DNA of 64,000 nt from Geomobilibacter sp964432205 (GTDB lineage Bacteria; Desulfobacterota; Desulfuromonadia; Geobacterales; DSM-12255), in assembly GCA_964432205.1 (NCBI GenBank), contig CAYSMK010000006.1, forward strand, positions 1 to 64,000, given 5' to 3'. Below the pieces are notes generated by a model that ran no database searches, was not told the DNA's origin, and worked only from the letters and a program-made list of their open reading frames with translations. Numbering within the stretch: the stretch's first letter is position 1; every line of letters starts with the position of its first letter. Positions 42,590 to 51,774 of the stretch are shown here, one piece after another. The position numbers and the translations under genes are program-made.

Positions 42590-45148
42590 TCATTCGGAAT
42601 TTCCTGATGAAAGACCGGTTGGCAGGACAGCGGGCAGGCCGATGGTTATGGCAGTCCCGCTGGCCGGTTGGCTGACGATGGTCATGGTGCCGCCATGGGC
42701 CTTGACTATGGAGTTGGCTATGGACAGTCCCAGCCCCGTGCAGCCGCTGTCCAGCCTGGTGGTGAAAAACGGTTCGATGACCCGCTCCAGCAGTTCCGCT
42801 GGGATACCCTCCCCTTCGTCACGAACGGTCATGCTCACCTCCCGCCGGTCCGGATCATACGCCGTGGTGACCCACACCCCGCGATCCATTGCGGCCAGCG
42901 ACTGGAGGGCATTCATGATCAGGTTGATCACCACCTGCTCCAGCTGTTGCGGGCTCCCGTTCACCAGCGGGATATCCTCGGCCAGCTGCAGATGGAACCG
43001 GTCGGTATGCCTGCTGACATGGTGATTCAAGAGCGCCATGGCCAGAGAGATCACCCGGTTCAGATTCACCGCTATCGTCGCATCCGGAAACACCATTCCC
43101 TGGCGGGAGTAATTCTTGAGGTTAGCGATGATGTCCCTGATCCGCCGGGCACCGCCGATCACCCCTTCCAGTATCTCGGGCAGGGCCTCATGCAGCTGGC
43201 TGAACTCCAGACCGCCGGCCTTGAAGCGGCCATGCTCCTGCGCATACTCCTGCAGTTGTTTGTCCAGGTCGGTCCAGACCCGCTCCAACAGCTGGGCATT
43301 GGCCAGGATGGCGTTGTTCGGGTTGTTGATCTCGTGGGCTACTCCTGCCACCAGCAGTCCCAGGGAGCTCATCTTGTTGGTCATGATCAGGCGGGACTGG
43401 ATGGCATGGGCCTCTTCCTCCAACCGGATACGTTCCGTGACATCCCGGAACGTGCAGTAGATCGCCTGTTCTCCCTGGAGCTGGATCAGCTTGCCATGGA
43501 CCGACACGTGAATCCCGGTTCCATCCCGGCGCACCACCGGCACGCGCTCCATCCGGATCAGTTCCTTCTCCCTGAGGGAGGCAAGCGACGCCTGAAAAGA
43601 GGTCTGGTCTCCCTCGTACCGGAAGATCGCCGGCGGCCGGCCGACGAACTCCTCCTTGCGATAGCCGAACAGCTGTTCGGCGGTCGGGTTGATGTCGAGC
43701 ACCGACCAATCCCCGCCGGCGAGGAGCACAATGGCGTCCTCGGTCTGCTCGAAGATTTCCCGGAACCGCTTTTCGCTGTCGGAGAGGGCCATCAGGGCCT
43801 GTTTGTGGTCGGTCATGTCGACGATGACGCCGAGATAGCCGGTGATCTCTCCCGAGTGGTTCCGCAGCGCCGTGGCGCTGCCGTAAACCCAATTGGTCCG
43901 CCCGGCAAGCGTACAAAAGCGGTACTCTCCGGCAAACTGGCGGCCGGCACGGACCGCCTCGCACCAGTCGGCGTACACCGCCTCCCGGCAACCGGGGTGC
44001 AGAGCGCTCTGCCAACCTTCGCCGGCAGCCTGCTCGGGCGAAATTCCGGCAATGACGCACCACTGCTCGTTCACGAATATGTAGCCGCCCGCGGCGTCGG
44101 TCTCGAAGATGCCGACCGGGGCGTTGGTAGCCAGGGCGCGGAATCGCTCCTCGCTCCGGCGCAGCTCCTCTTCGGACCGTGACCGGTCGGTGATGTCACG
44201 GAAGCTCCAGACCCGACCGATACTCTGGCCTTTCAGGAGTTGCGGACGGGATGAGCGCTCCATGATCCTGCCGTCACTGAACCTCAGGATATCGAACGAG
44301 GTCGTGTCCGGCTGCCGGTACAACTCATCCACCCTGGCCAGGAACGCCTCCGGCTCCTCGACCATTCCCTGCACATGACCGGCCAGCCGGTAGCTGTCCC
44401 GTTCGGCGAGGATATCGGCCGGAACATTGAGCAGTTCCACCAGCCGTTGGTTGTAGGTAAGTATCCTGCGCTGCCAGTCCACAACCACGATGGCGTCCGC
44501 AGATGCCTCGAGGGTCGCCTCCAACAGCGACAGCATCCGCTGCTGGCGCAACTCCTGTTCCCGGATGGGGCTGATATCCCTGATGATAAGGATCAGGCTC
44601 GACCGGCCGCGCCCAAGGTCGGCCCGGCTTGCCGAGATGGACATGGGAAACCGGGTGCCGTCGCGACGGAGCCCGGTGATCTCATGGTGGATGCAGTCCG
44701 TCGGGACCTGACCGGATGCGGCCCGGGCCAGAATCAGCTGCAGATAGCCATCCGGCTCCGCCACCAGCATATCGGGCTGGCGCCCGAACATATCTTCCTC
44801 CCGGTACCCGAAGGTCAACTCGGCAGCGGTGTTGAACGCCTCGATCCGCCCCTGGCTGTCTATGATCACGATCGAATCGATTACCTGGTCAATGACCTGT
44901 TCGAAACGGGCCTTCTCGGCAGTGAAGTCCTTTCTGAGCGGTTGCACCACCAGCCACCAGATCAGAGGTGTGCTGCAGATGGCCATGGCAAGTCCGTCGA
45001 CGAAATGCATCACCATTTCCGCAGACTTGGGCATCAGCAGTTCCAGAGCGCTGTCGACCAGGAGTTCGATCGCAAACAGGATCAGGAGCAGACGGAAATA
45101 CCGTCTGAACAGCAACAACCTGCGATTGTGGGATGGTTCGGCTGTCAT
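42590..45148 (-). CDS. Multi-PAS sensor histidine kinase
   Basis: Membrane-associated kinase of 852 aa. Two hydrophobic helices near the N-terminus (RYFRLLLILFAIELLVD and MAICSTPLIWWLVV) are followed by about four PAS/PAC units, each with FNTAAELTFGYREE- or INPTAEQLFGYRKE-type motifs, and then HisKA (GVAHEINNPNNAI) and HATPase (NLIMNALQSL, DEGEGI, CTGLGLSI). The start MTAEPSHN, preceded by GGGAACG, is preferred; 74 further in-frame codons upstream are Cys/Trp-rich and unlikely to be real. It signals to the downstream regulator. Confidence 0.92.
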   Translation of the reverse strand: MTAEPSHNRRLLLFRRYFRLLLILFAIELLVDSALELLMPKSAEMVMHFVDGLAMAICSTPLIWWLVVQPLRKDFTAEKARFEQVIDQVIDSIVIIDSQGRIEAFNTAAELTFGYREEDMFGRQPDMLVAEPDGYLQLILARAASGQVPTDCIHHEITGLRRDGTRFPMSISASRADLGRGRSSLILIIRDISPIREQELRQQRMLSLLEATLEASADAIVVVDWQRRILTYNQRLVELLNVPADILAERDSYRLAGHVQGMVEEPEAFLARVDELYRQPDTTSFDILRFSDGRIMERSSRPQLLKGQSIGRVWSFRDITDRSRSEEELRRSEERFRALATNAPVGIFETDAAGGYIFVNEQWCVIAGISPEQAAGEGWQSALHPGCREAVYADWCEAVRAGRQFAGEYRFCTLAGRTNWVYGSATALRNHSGEITGYLGVIVDMTDHKQALMALSDSEKRFREIFEQTEDAIVLLAGGDWSVLDINPTAEQLFGYRKEEFVGRPPAIFRYEGDQTSFQASLASLREKELIRMERVPVVRRDGTGIHVSVHGKLIQLQGEQAIYCTFRDVTERIRLEEEAHAIQSRLIMTNKMSSLGLLVAGVAHEINNPNNAILANAQLLERVWTDLDKQLQEYAQEHGRFKAGGLEFSQLHEALPEILEGVIGGARRIRDIIANLKNYSRQGMVFPDATIAVNLNRVISLAMALLNHHVSRHTDRFHLQLAEDIPLVNGSPQQLEQVVINLIMNALQSLAAMDRGVWVTTAYDPDRREVSMTVRDEGEGIPAELLERVIEPFFTTRLDSGCTGLGLSIANSIVKAHGGTMTIVSQPASGTAITIGLPAVLPTGLSSGNSE

Positions 45149-45460
45149 ATCGTTCCCGGCACCGGTGCAAATAAATTTACAGTTGTCACCGGCGTGCATC
45201 AAGAGGGATGCCTTGTCCCATGCGGCGTTGCAGCCAACCGGCTCGGGTAACCACGACACCCCTGCGAATGAGACGTCCTGATGGGTAACCCTGGAATAGC
45301 AGCCCGGAAAGCCATTCTTCGGCAGATACTCCTGCTGGCACCAAATCTGCTCTAGAGCAATATCATGCAAAGAACATGCGGTCCGGTGTTAGACTCTAAC
45401 AAAAAATGCCGGGGCCGCAAATGGAAGAGAACGTTCCCTGCTCAGAACAAAGGCTTCCCC
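45149..45460. other. Divergent intergenic region with a 13-bp palindrome
   Basis: About 310 bases between the PAS kinase and the ISL3 remnant. The only clear structure is the perfect palindrome GTTAGA-C-TCTAAC (45389-45401). It could be an operator for either side or part of the insertion-sequence end. Confidence 0.5.
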
Positions 45461-45841
45461 ATGGACCACACAGGCATATTCGCTGCCACACTTGGTCTTT
45501 CGCAACTCTGGCAGATCGACCGGGTCAACTTCATCGATGAAATCGGGCGGGTCGATCTGTTCCTCACCTGCAACCGCGGGGCACGCTTCTCCTGCCCAGT
45601 TTGCGGCCAGGATGCACAGGTCTGCGACACCCGTGAAGAAATCTGGCATCATGTCGACTTTTTCCACTACTCAACCTTTCTCCACGCCGACGTCCCCCTT
45701 GTAGACTGTCCGGCCTGCGGCATCAGCACGGTCAGTGTGCCGTGGTCGCGGTCCGGGTCGCGATTTGTCCTCCTCAGGGGCAAACCTCGCCCGTCCCGTA
45801 CTCCCAGACCCGCCGAAAACGACGCAGATATCGTCAGATAG
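45461..45841 (+). pseudogene. N-terminal fragment of an ISL3-family transposase
   Basis: The 126 codons begin MDHTGIFAATLGLSQLWQ and contain the zinc-binding head of ISL3 transposases: CPVCG, HHVDFFHYSTFLHADVP, then CPACG and VPWSRSGSRF. After that the sequence diverges into a Pro/Arg-rich tail and stops; the HTH and DDE catalytic region is absent. Terminal inverted repeats were not found. It abuts the phosphatase gene, whose stop is 10 nt away. Confidence 0.8.
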
Positions 45842-45851
45842 AGCGCCTCGG

Positions 45852-46520
45852 TCAGCTGTCGCAATTCTCCTGAAAATAGAGATGCAGGGTGTCGAGGGAC
45901 AATGCAGCCAGGCTCCCCAGACCGGCAACCCCACGGTAGACGCAGCCGTTATCGAGCATGATCCAGTTCTCATTGAGAGACGCCTCGATCTCCCGGCGGG
46001 TCCGGGGGGTGTGGCCGCTGACAATGCGCCGGCCGCCGATCCTGTCAGGGTCAACGGTGCAGGAACGGCTCCAGAGGAGGGTCTCCCGGTCGGCAAAGGG
46101 ATCGGGCTGTCGACAGTCTATGCCGGCGTGGACGAGAGCGAACCCGGGAAGCAGGATATGCGTCGGCAGGGCACCGAGGAACCGGCGATACCGCTCGGGG
46201 ATCTCGCAGGCATCCTCCACCCCGAGGCTCTTCAGGGTGGCATGGCCACCGTTGAGCATCCAGAGGTAGAACCGGCTCCGGTCGCGGCAGCCGGCAAGAC
46301 ACATATCCTCGTGGTTCCCCATGACCGACGCGACCGCGTACCCCGCTTCCTGCAGACCGATGATAAACTCCAGCACCTCCCGCGCGGCCGGCCCCCGGTC
46401 GATCAGGTCCCCGAGCAGATAGAGCCCGTCCTCCCGGGTCAGCCCGAGCCGATCTTCCACCAGCCGCCGCAGGGTCCGGGCACAGCCATGCACATCGCCG
46501 ATTACGAAACGTCGTCCCAT
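45852..46520 (-). CDS. Serine/threonine-type metallophosphoesterase
   Basis: The 222-aa phosphatase has the PPP-family metal motifs GDVHG (8-12), GDLIDRGP (about 42) and GNHE (about 68), and a later HAGID-type segment, as in bacterial PrpA/ApaH-like enzymes. Substrates may be phosphoproteins or diadenosine polyphosphates. It starts at ATG, divergent from the ABC permease. Its 3' end faces the ISL3 remnant. Confidence 0.92.
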   Translation of the reverse strand: MGRRFVIGDVHGCARTLRRLVEDRLGLTREDGLYLLGDLIDRGPAAREVLEFIIGLQEAGYAVASVMGNHEDMCLAGCRDRSRFYLWMLNGGHATLKSLGVEDACEIPERYRRFLGALPTHILLPGFALVHAGIDCRQPDPFADRETLLWSRSCTVDPDRIGGRRIVSGHTPRTRREIEASLNENWIMLDNGCVYRGVAGLGSLAALSLDTLHLYFQENCDS

Positions 46521-46603
46521 GGAATAATCTTAATCGATACCGGGAAATATGCTAGAGTCGGCGCATCGGTAACTCTGCGCCAACACGAAACCGGGAAGCC
46601 ACC

Positions 46604-47731
46604 ATGTTCCAGCGCCTCAAAACCATGCTCGTCAAGGAGTTCATCCAGATCCTCCGGGACCCGAAGATGCGCTTCGTCATCCTGGTGGTGCCGCTCTTCC
46701 AGATCGTCATGTTCGGCTATGCGGTCAACACCGATGTGAAGCATGTGGCAACCGCGGTGTACGACCTGGACAACAGCCGGGAAAGCAGGGAGTTCGTCGC
46801 CCGACTCTCCCGGTCCGGCTACTTCGATATCGGCATGCATGTCGACCGTGAGGACCGGCTGCGCGAGCTGTTGGACAGCGGCCGGGCAACCATGGCGGTG
46901 AAGATCGGTCCCGGCTTTGCCGGCGCCCTGGCCGGCGGGCGGAGCGCACCGGTGCAAGTTATCGTCGACGGCAGCGAGGCCTCGTCGGCCGGGATCATCG
47001 TCGGTCACGTAACCGCCATTGCGGCCCGGTTCAGCGACAGTGTCCTGGTGGAGCGGCTTGCCCGGCAGGGGATACGTCCCCGGCTCGGCCGGGTGGAACT
47101 GGCGGGAAGAAGCTGGTTCAACGAGAATCTGGAGAGCCGGAACTACTACGTGCCGGGAGTGACGGCGCTCTTACTCCTCATCACCACCATGATGCTCTCC
47201 AGCATGGCCGTGGTGCGGGAGAAGGAGATCGGCACCATGGAGCAGATCATCGTCACCCCCATCCGGCGATGGGAGTTCATCCTGGGGAAGACGATCCCCT
47301 TTGCCTGCATCGGCTACACCAACCTCCTGGTCGTGACACTGGTCGCCGTTTACTGGTTCGGCATCCCCTTCCGGGGGAACGTCCTGGTGCTGATAGCCGC
47401 CACGGCCGCCTACATGCTCTGCACGCTGGGGTTCGGGCTGTTCATCTCCACGGTCAGCCATACCCAGCAGCAGGCGATGATGAGTTCGTTCATGTTCACC
47501 TTCCCGGCCATGCTCCTGTCCGGGTTCGCCTTCCCCATCGCCAACATGCCGGTGACCATCCAGTGGCTCACCTTCCTGAACCCGCTCCGTTACTACCTGG
47601 TCATCGTGCGCGGGGTCTTCCTCAAGGGGATCGGCTTTTCCATCCTCTGGCCGGAGCTCGTCGGGCTCCTCATCCTCGGCGGCACCATCCTCCCCGTTGC
47701 CATCTGGCGGTTCAGGAAGACGGTCAGCTGA
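46604..47731 (+). CDS. ABC-2 type transporter permease (YhhJ/YbhR-like)
   Basis: Inner-membrane permease of 375 aa: one N-terminal helix (RFVILVVPLFQIVMFGYAV), a periplasmic domain of about 150 residues and five C-terminal helices, with the ABC-2 signature EKEIGTMEQIIVTPIRRWEFILGK after the second helix. Such permeases normally pair with an ATPase and an HlyD-type membrane fusion protein. Neither is adjacent here, so the partners are elsewhere or lost. The start ATG has a weak GGGAAG site. Confidence 0.9.
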   Translation: MFQRLKTMLVKEFIQILRDPKMRFVILVVPLFQIVMFGYAVNTDVKHVATAVYDLDNSRESREFVARLSRSGYFDIGMHVDREDRLRELLDSGRATMAVKIGPGFAGALAGGRSAPVQVIVDGSEASSAGIIVGHVTAIAARFSDSVLVERLARQGIRPRLGRVELAGRSWFNENLESRNYYVPGVTALLLLITTMMLSSMAVVREKEIGTMEQIIVTPIRRWEFILGKTIPFACIGYTNLLVVTLVAVYWFGIPFRGNVLVLIAATAAYMLCTLGFGLFISTVSHTQQQAMMSSFMFTFPAMLLSGFAFPIANMPVTIQWLTFLNPLRYYLVIVRGVFLKGIGFSILWPELVGLLILGGTILPVAIWRFRKTVS

Positions 47732-47753
47732 GGCTCAGCCCCCCCCGATTCCC

Positions 47754-47782
47754 GAAAAAAAAGGCCGGCAAGATGCCGGCCT
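47754..47782 (-). terminator. Rho-independent terminator of the ferritin-like gene
   Basis: A perfect 9-bp stem AGGCCGGCA/TGCCGGCCT with a 3-nt loop is followed by eight T residues on the minus strand. Its position between convergent genes may also help to stop the permease transcript. Confidence 0.9.
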
Positions 47783-47836
47783 GACGCTGTTCGTTCGGTG
47801 GTTACCCCGCCTGTTTTGTTGCGGAAGCACCGTTTT

Positions 47837-48154
47837 TCACCCCTTTTTTGCCTTCTCAAGCGCTTCGATCATCTCCTCAACCTCCGCGGCCCCCTGCGCA
47901 TACAACCGCTCCTCGTCGGGAGCCAGATGGGAGAGGAGCCGGAGGAATTCACCGGCGTGCACCCGCTCCTCATCGGCAATATCCCTCAACACCGCCCGGG
48001 CGAGCGGTTCGTCGGTGGATTCGGCCAGCTGCAGGTAGAGCTGGATCGCTTCGTATTCGGCTGCCACCATGAAGCGGACCGCCCGCACCAGTTCCTCGCG
48101 GGTCAGCTTGCGGTCGTTGGCCAGACCGCTAAAGGGGGTTCCGAACTCGGGCAT
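47837..48154 (-). CDS. Small ferritin-like/rubrerythrin-family protein
   Basis: The 105-aa protein is two helices of a ferritin-like fold: helix 1 has AAEYEAIQLYLQLAE (first Glu ligand) and helix 2 DIADEERVHAGEFLRLL (E-x-x-H ligands). It would dimerise to form a di-iron site, as encapsulated ferritins do. No encapsulin gene is in the window. The C-terminal 20 residues are charged, not a typical encapsulin-targeting peptide. It is followed by a strong terminator and lies downstream of hemerythrin, suggesting an oxygen or iron stress role. Confidence 0.8.
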   Translation of the reverse strand: MPEFGTPFSGLANDRKLTREELVRAVRFMVAAEYEAIQLYLQLAESTDEPLARAVLRDIADEERVHAGEFLRLLSHLAPDEERLYAQGAAEVEEMIEALEKAKKG

Positions 48155-48173
48155 GTCAGGCTCCTGTCAACGG

Positions 48174-48605
48174 TTACGCGCAGCACGGCGCTCGCGCCGC
48201 GCCTTTGTCCCTGAGATAGTCGGCCAGGGCCTTGTCCATTTTGCTGATATGCTGGGTAAGCCATGCCGCCACCATCTGGTTGGTCTCGATGACCAGTACC
48301 AGGCTGGCTCCTTCGGTAGTGAATTGGTGCTTGAGCCGTTCGATATCCTTGCTGAACTGCTGGTGGGCCAGCCTGTGCTCAGAGTACCCGGGATATCCGG
48401 ATTCGACCTGGCTCTGCTCCTCGCTCTCGAAATGAATCCTGACGTAGGCGCTCAGAAACTGCAGAAGCCGTGTAACCTCTTCCCGCCCCTTGCCCACATG
48501 ACACGCCTCCATCAGCTGGTTCACCCTGCTGAAGAGCTCCTTGTGCTGGTCGTCGATTTCGTCGATACCGGTCGCCAGCTTGCTGTTCCACTCGATCATC
48601 GGCAT
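48174..48605 (-). CDS. Bacteriohemerythrin
   Basis: Oxygen-binding di-iron protein of 143 aa. The ligand pattern is complete: His in DDQHKELF, His and Glu in HFESEEQ, His in HRLAHQQF, and His and Asp in WLTQHISKMD. The start is the ATG after GGAGGATTTG. It has no signal or fused domain. The adjacent ferritin-like gene points to oxygen tolerance in an anaerobe. Confidence 0.93.
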   Translation of the reverse strand: MPMIEWNSKLATGIDEIDDQHKELFSRVNQLMEACHVGKGREEVTRLLQFLSAYVRIHFESEEQSQVESGYPGYSEHRLAHQQFSKDIERLKHQFTTEGASLVLVIETNQMVAAWLTQHISKMDKALADYLRDKGAARAPCCA

Positions 48606-48740
48606 AAAGTACAAATCCTCCGCACTAACGTTTTCGCCGGAAACGTTACCAAGGGATCTGCCTTCTGGCAAGAGGCAAAAAGGTTCCGCCCAAAAACAGA
48701 TGAAATGATAACCAAAAATTCGAAAAAGAGGGGCGGGCCG

Positions 48741-49424
48741 CTATGACCTCACACTCTCCATCATCGTATGTCTGGTCAGTGGTCGTATCCTGGGTCTCGG
48801 CTGTTCCCCTTCCCTGAGCCGGCAATAGTCGTCAGGGGTGTTGATGTTCCGGAATGAAGCGAATGTCGGGTCAATAGTGGCCACCACGGCAGAGGCAACG
48901 ATCCTGACCGCAAACCGGTCGAACAGCTCGACGATACGCCACACCCCGCCGGACAGGGCCTCATCCATCGCCGGCAGGGCAACCTTGCTGTAGAAGGCAT
49001 GGAGCGGCTCCAGACCGCCGTCGCTCTCCGGCACCAGGGCGGCATTCTCCCCCATGAGCGCAGCCAGCCGACGAATCAGGCCGCTGTTCAGGTACGGCAT
49101 GTCGCAGGCGGTCACGAAAACGCGCGGAAACCCGCTATGGTGAAGCCCGCTATGGATGCCGGCCAGGACTCCCCTGCCGGGATAGAGGTCGGCGACCTTC
49201 CGGCAGGGGAGAAACGCGTACAGCTCCGGGCAGTTGGTGACGACGATCACCTCGTTGAACAGTTCCGACAGCTGCCGGTGGATCGCTTCAATGAATCGCC
49301 CCCCCTTATAAGGGAGGAGCGCCTTGGTGCTCCCCATGCGGCGCGATTCCCCCCCGGCCAGAATGACGCCGGTGACGCCGCGGATCTTTCCCGCCGAAGC
49401 ATTCAATGTGCAAACGGGTTCCAT
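48741..49424 (-). CDS. mobA: Molybdenum cofactor guanylyltransferase, copy 1
   Basis: Attaches GMP to molybdopterin to form the bis-MGD cofactor used by formate dehydrogenase. The 227-aa protein has the nucleotide loop ILAGGESRRMGSTKALLPYKG, VIVVTN and VTACDMPYLN, as in MobA. It lies 4 nt after fdhE, the last gene of formate dehydrogenase operon 1. It is closely similar to the copy at 58664 (same order and most residues), so the two arose by duplication together with the dehydrogenase loci. Confidence 0.93.
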   Translation of the reverse strand: MEPVCTLNASAGKIRGVTGVILAGGESRRMGSTKALLPYKGGRFIEAIHRQLSELFNEVIVVTNCPELYAFLPCRKVADLYPGRGVLAGIHSGLHHSGFPRVFVTACDMPYLNSGLIRRLAALMGENAALVPESDGGLEPLHAFYSKVALPAMDEALSGGVWRIVELFDRFAVRIVASAVVATIDPTFASFRNINTPDDYCRLREGEQPRPRIRPLTRHTMMESVRS

Positions 49425-49428
49425 GGAG

Positions 49429-50271
49429 TCACTTCCCCCTCTCGAACCCCTCGCGAACCGCCAGCAGATCCAGATGTATCGTCGTCATATCCACCACCTC
49501 CAGCGGAATATCATCGCACCCCTTGCGTGCATCGCGCGTCTTGATATAGCGGCTGCAGGCACGGCACGTATCGACCCGGCAGGGTCCCTCGTCGACCGTA
49601 AAGTAGGATTGCTCGTTCCCATCCTCATTGCCGCAGTAGGGACACTTGAGCCGTTTGAAGGGCCAGAGGAAGGCACAGGTGGAACATGAGAGATAACGGC
49701 GACCCTCTTCGCCCGTCAGTTCGGACATGGCGGCCCGTGAGCCGCAGACCGGGCAGTACCCCTCCTGCCACTCAGGGAACGCATCCGGACCATATCCGGC
49801 GGCAAAACCCTCCAGGGCGGTCTTGAGCGGAATTTCGAAGAGGAATTCCACCAGCGCGGCCGGAACCCCGAGGGCACCGGCCGCGTCAGTGATCGGTCCC
49901 CTCCGGCGCTCCAGGATGGCGCAGAAGATAGCAGCCGGATCGATAGCCCCTGCCTGAAGGGCTGCGATGATCCGTCCCAAGGACTCCTCACAGTCGTGTC
50001 CCTTCCGGCTTAAGATCGCCGCAACCTCGGCTACGAAACGGACAGCCGGCTCCCGCCCTACCTCCAGGTCTGTCGTGGTAAGCAGCGGGAACCCGTTCCT
50101 GGTCCGTTCGGGCAGATCGTCGGTCACAGGATGTATCGTGATACCGGTCTCCGCATCACGACCCAGCAGATGTTCGTAGAGACCGTCAAAAAACTGGATG
50201 ATTTGCGCATACTCGGGTGCGGATACGGCAACACGCCGCAGGGCGGCTATTTTCGATTCGGTAGTTGTCAT
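49429..50271 (-). CDS. fdhE: Formate dehydrogenase accessory protein FdhE
   Basis: Rubredoxin-like maturation factor for membrane formate dehydrogenases, 280 aa. The C-terminal half has paired CxxC zinc or iron sites: CPVCGSRA, CSTCAFLW, CPYCGN and CRACSRY. The N-terminal half is helical. I choose the ATG at 50271; the longer frame upstream (44 codons) reads through a palindromic repeat. It lies between the gamma subunit gene and mobA in operon 1. Confidence 0.92.
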   Translation of the reverse strand: MTTTESKIAALRRVAVSAPEYAQIIQFFDGLYEHLLGRDAETGITIHPVTDDLPERTRNGFPLLTTTDLEVGREPAVRFVAEVAAILSRKGHDCEESLGRIIAALQAGAIDPAAIFCAILERRRGPITDAAGALGVPAALVEFLFEIPLKTALEGFAAGYGPDAFPEWQEGYCPVCGSRAAMSELTGEEGRRYLSCSTCAFLWPFKRLKCPYCGNEDGNEQSYFTVDEGPCRVDTCRACSRYIKTRDARKGCDDIPLEVVDMTTIHLDLLAVREGFERGK

Positions 50272-50282
50272 GGCAGCTCCCA

Positions 50283-50366
50283 CTTCTCCCCTCACCCGGC
50301 CTTCAGCCACCCTTTCCCCAAGGGAGTAGGTGCCCCGAAGGGGTGGATGAGGGGGATTTTGGATAC
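50283..50366. repeat. Palindromic intergenic repeat before fdhE
   Basis: CCCTCACCC...TTTCCCCAAGGG pairs loosely with CCCCGAAGGGGTGGATGAGGG, a hairpin-forming element between the gamma subunit and fdhE genes. Confidence 0.5.
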
Positions 50367-50369
50367 GGA

Positions 50370-50987
50370 CTACGGATTTTCCCCGGTCACATCCTTGTAC
50401 CACTTCGGATGATGCTTCTTCGCCCAGATCTTGCGGACATCACCGTAGAGCATGGCCTCGATCGTTCCCGGATTGCCGATGGTAGCCAGATAGACGTGCA
50501 CCACCACGAACATGATGGAGCCGACGAACATCAGCCCGTGGGTCATGAGTGAAAGCTGCACGACCCAGCGGGGGAAGGAGGCCGGCAGCCAGATGAACAG
50601 GCCGGTCACTCCCAGGAGAAGGGTCGCCGCTGCGATGAAGACGGCGAACAACTTCTGACCCGGGTTGTACTTGCCGATGTCGAAATGGCTACCATACTTG
50701 GTGAGGTACCCCCCGTACTTCCTTATCCAGTGCCAGTCGGCATCATCAAAGCTGGAGACATCCTTCTTGTGGTTGATAAACATGTACAGGGAGCTGAAGA
50801 AAAATATGACGCCGGTGATCTTGTGGATCAGAATGGCATTCTGCCCCCCCCCGAACAGGCCGAAATAGCCGTGGAACAGCCTGGAATAGAGCCCGAGGCC
50901 GGTAAACAGCAGGGAAAAGAAGCTGCACGTGACAACCCAGTGCAGGACCCGTTCGCTGGTCCTGAAGCGTTCGACGTAGTCATTCAT
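50370..50987 (-). CDS. Formate dehydrogenase gamma subunit, cytochrome b556 type
   Basis: Membrane anchor of 205 aa with four transmembrane helices and the heme-b ligands of FdnI-type cytochromes: His in SERVLHWVV, His in ILIHKITG, and MTHGLMF and VVHVYLA in the last helices. It passes electrons from the beta subunit to menaquinone. The start overlaps the beta gene by 8 nt. It differs in kind from the NrfD-type gamma of locus 2. Confidence 0.92.
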   Translation of the reverse strand: MNDYVERFRTSERVLHWVVTCSFFSLLFTGLGLYSRLFHGYFGLFGGGQNAILIHKITGVIFFFSSLYMFINHKKDVSSFDDADWHWIRKYGGYLTKYGSHFDIGKYNPGQKLFAVFIAAATLLLGVTGLFIWLPASFPRWVVQLSLMTHGLMFVGSIMFVVVHVYLATIGNPGTIEAMLYGDVRKIWAKKHHPKWYKDVTGENP

Positions 50988-51771
50988 GGCTCGCCCCCTT
51001 GTCGGTGGAGTCGTCATCGATCTTTTTCGGCCCGATGGTCACATAGTGCAGCAGCATGGCACCGATGCTCCCCCAGAAACCGAGGATGCCGAGCGGCTTG
51101 ATCACGTCCTTCCAGAGGAAAATGGAGAGCGGGATGCCCGGCTTCGCCGGCAGGCCGTACTGCTCCGGCGGCCCCTCCAGGGCATAGACCACCCCGAGGC
51201 CGCTCAGCTCGTCCACGCCGTAGAGCTGCTTCTTGGCGGCCGTGGCCTTGGCGATCAGGTCGCTCCGCTTGCCGAACTTCAGGGTTTCGGTTGGGCAGGC
51301 CTTGGCGCAGGCCGGAACCATGCCGTTTTCGATGCGGTTCAGGCAGAGGTTGCACTTGGAGACCTTGTTGTCCGTGTCGTAGCGGGGGATGTTGAAGGGA
51401 CAGGCCGAGACGCAGTATTTGCAGGAGATGCACTTCTCCTTGTTGTAGGCCACGATGCCGTCCTTGGTACGGTAGAGCGCCCCGGGCGAGGGGCAGACCT
51501 TCATGCAGCCCGCCTCGCCGCACTGCATGCAGCGCTCATTCAGGAACTGCCAGGTTACCGCCCCGGATGTCTCCTTTTCCACGAACCGGATCCGGTTGTA
51601 GAGGGCCGGGGTCAGGTCGCGGGGGTTCTCGAACGTTCCCTGGTTGGCGGTCTTGTCGGCATCAGTCTTGTTCCACTGTTTGCAGGCCACCTGGCATGAA
51701 CGGCAGCCGATACAGCGGGCGGTATCGACGAGAAACCCCTTGCGGGCAGCTTGGTTAACGGTGTCGGCCAT
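50980..51771 (-). CDS. Formate dehydrogenase beta subunit, 4Fe-4S
   Basis: The 263-aa electron-transfer subunit has four cysteine clusters: CIGCRSCQVAC (20-30), CMQCGEAGCMKVC, CISCKYCVSACP and CNLC plus CAKACP, enough for four 4Fe-4S centres. A single C-terminal transmembrane helix (PLGILGFWGSIGAMLLHYV) anchors it, as in FdnH. It starts 3 nt after the alpha stop. Confidence 0.95.
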   Translation of the reverse strand: MADTVNQAARKGFLVDTARCIGCRSCQVACKQWNKTDADKTANQGTFENPRDLTPALYNRIRFVEKETSGAVTWQFLNERCMQCGEAGCMKVCPSPGALYRTKDGIVAYNKEKCISCKYCVSACPFNIPRYDTDNKVSKCNLCLNRIENGMVPACAKACPTETLKFGKRSDLIAKATAAKKQLYGVDELSGLGVVYALEGPPEQYGLPAKPGIPLSIFLWKDVIKPLGILGFWGSIGAMLLHYVTIGPKKIDDDSTDKGASHE

Positions 51772-51774
51772 GGC

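Noticed and set aside
45149..45370. N-terminal extension of the PAS kinase
   Set aside because: The 74 codons are Cys/Trp-rich with no homology or ribosome site; the membrane helix follows naturally from the start at 45148.
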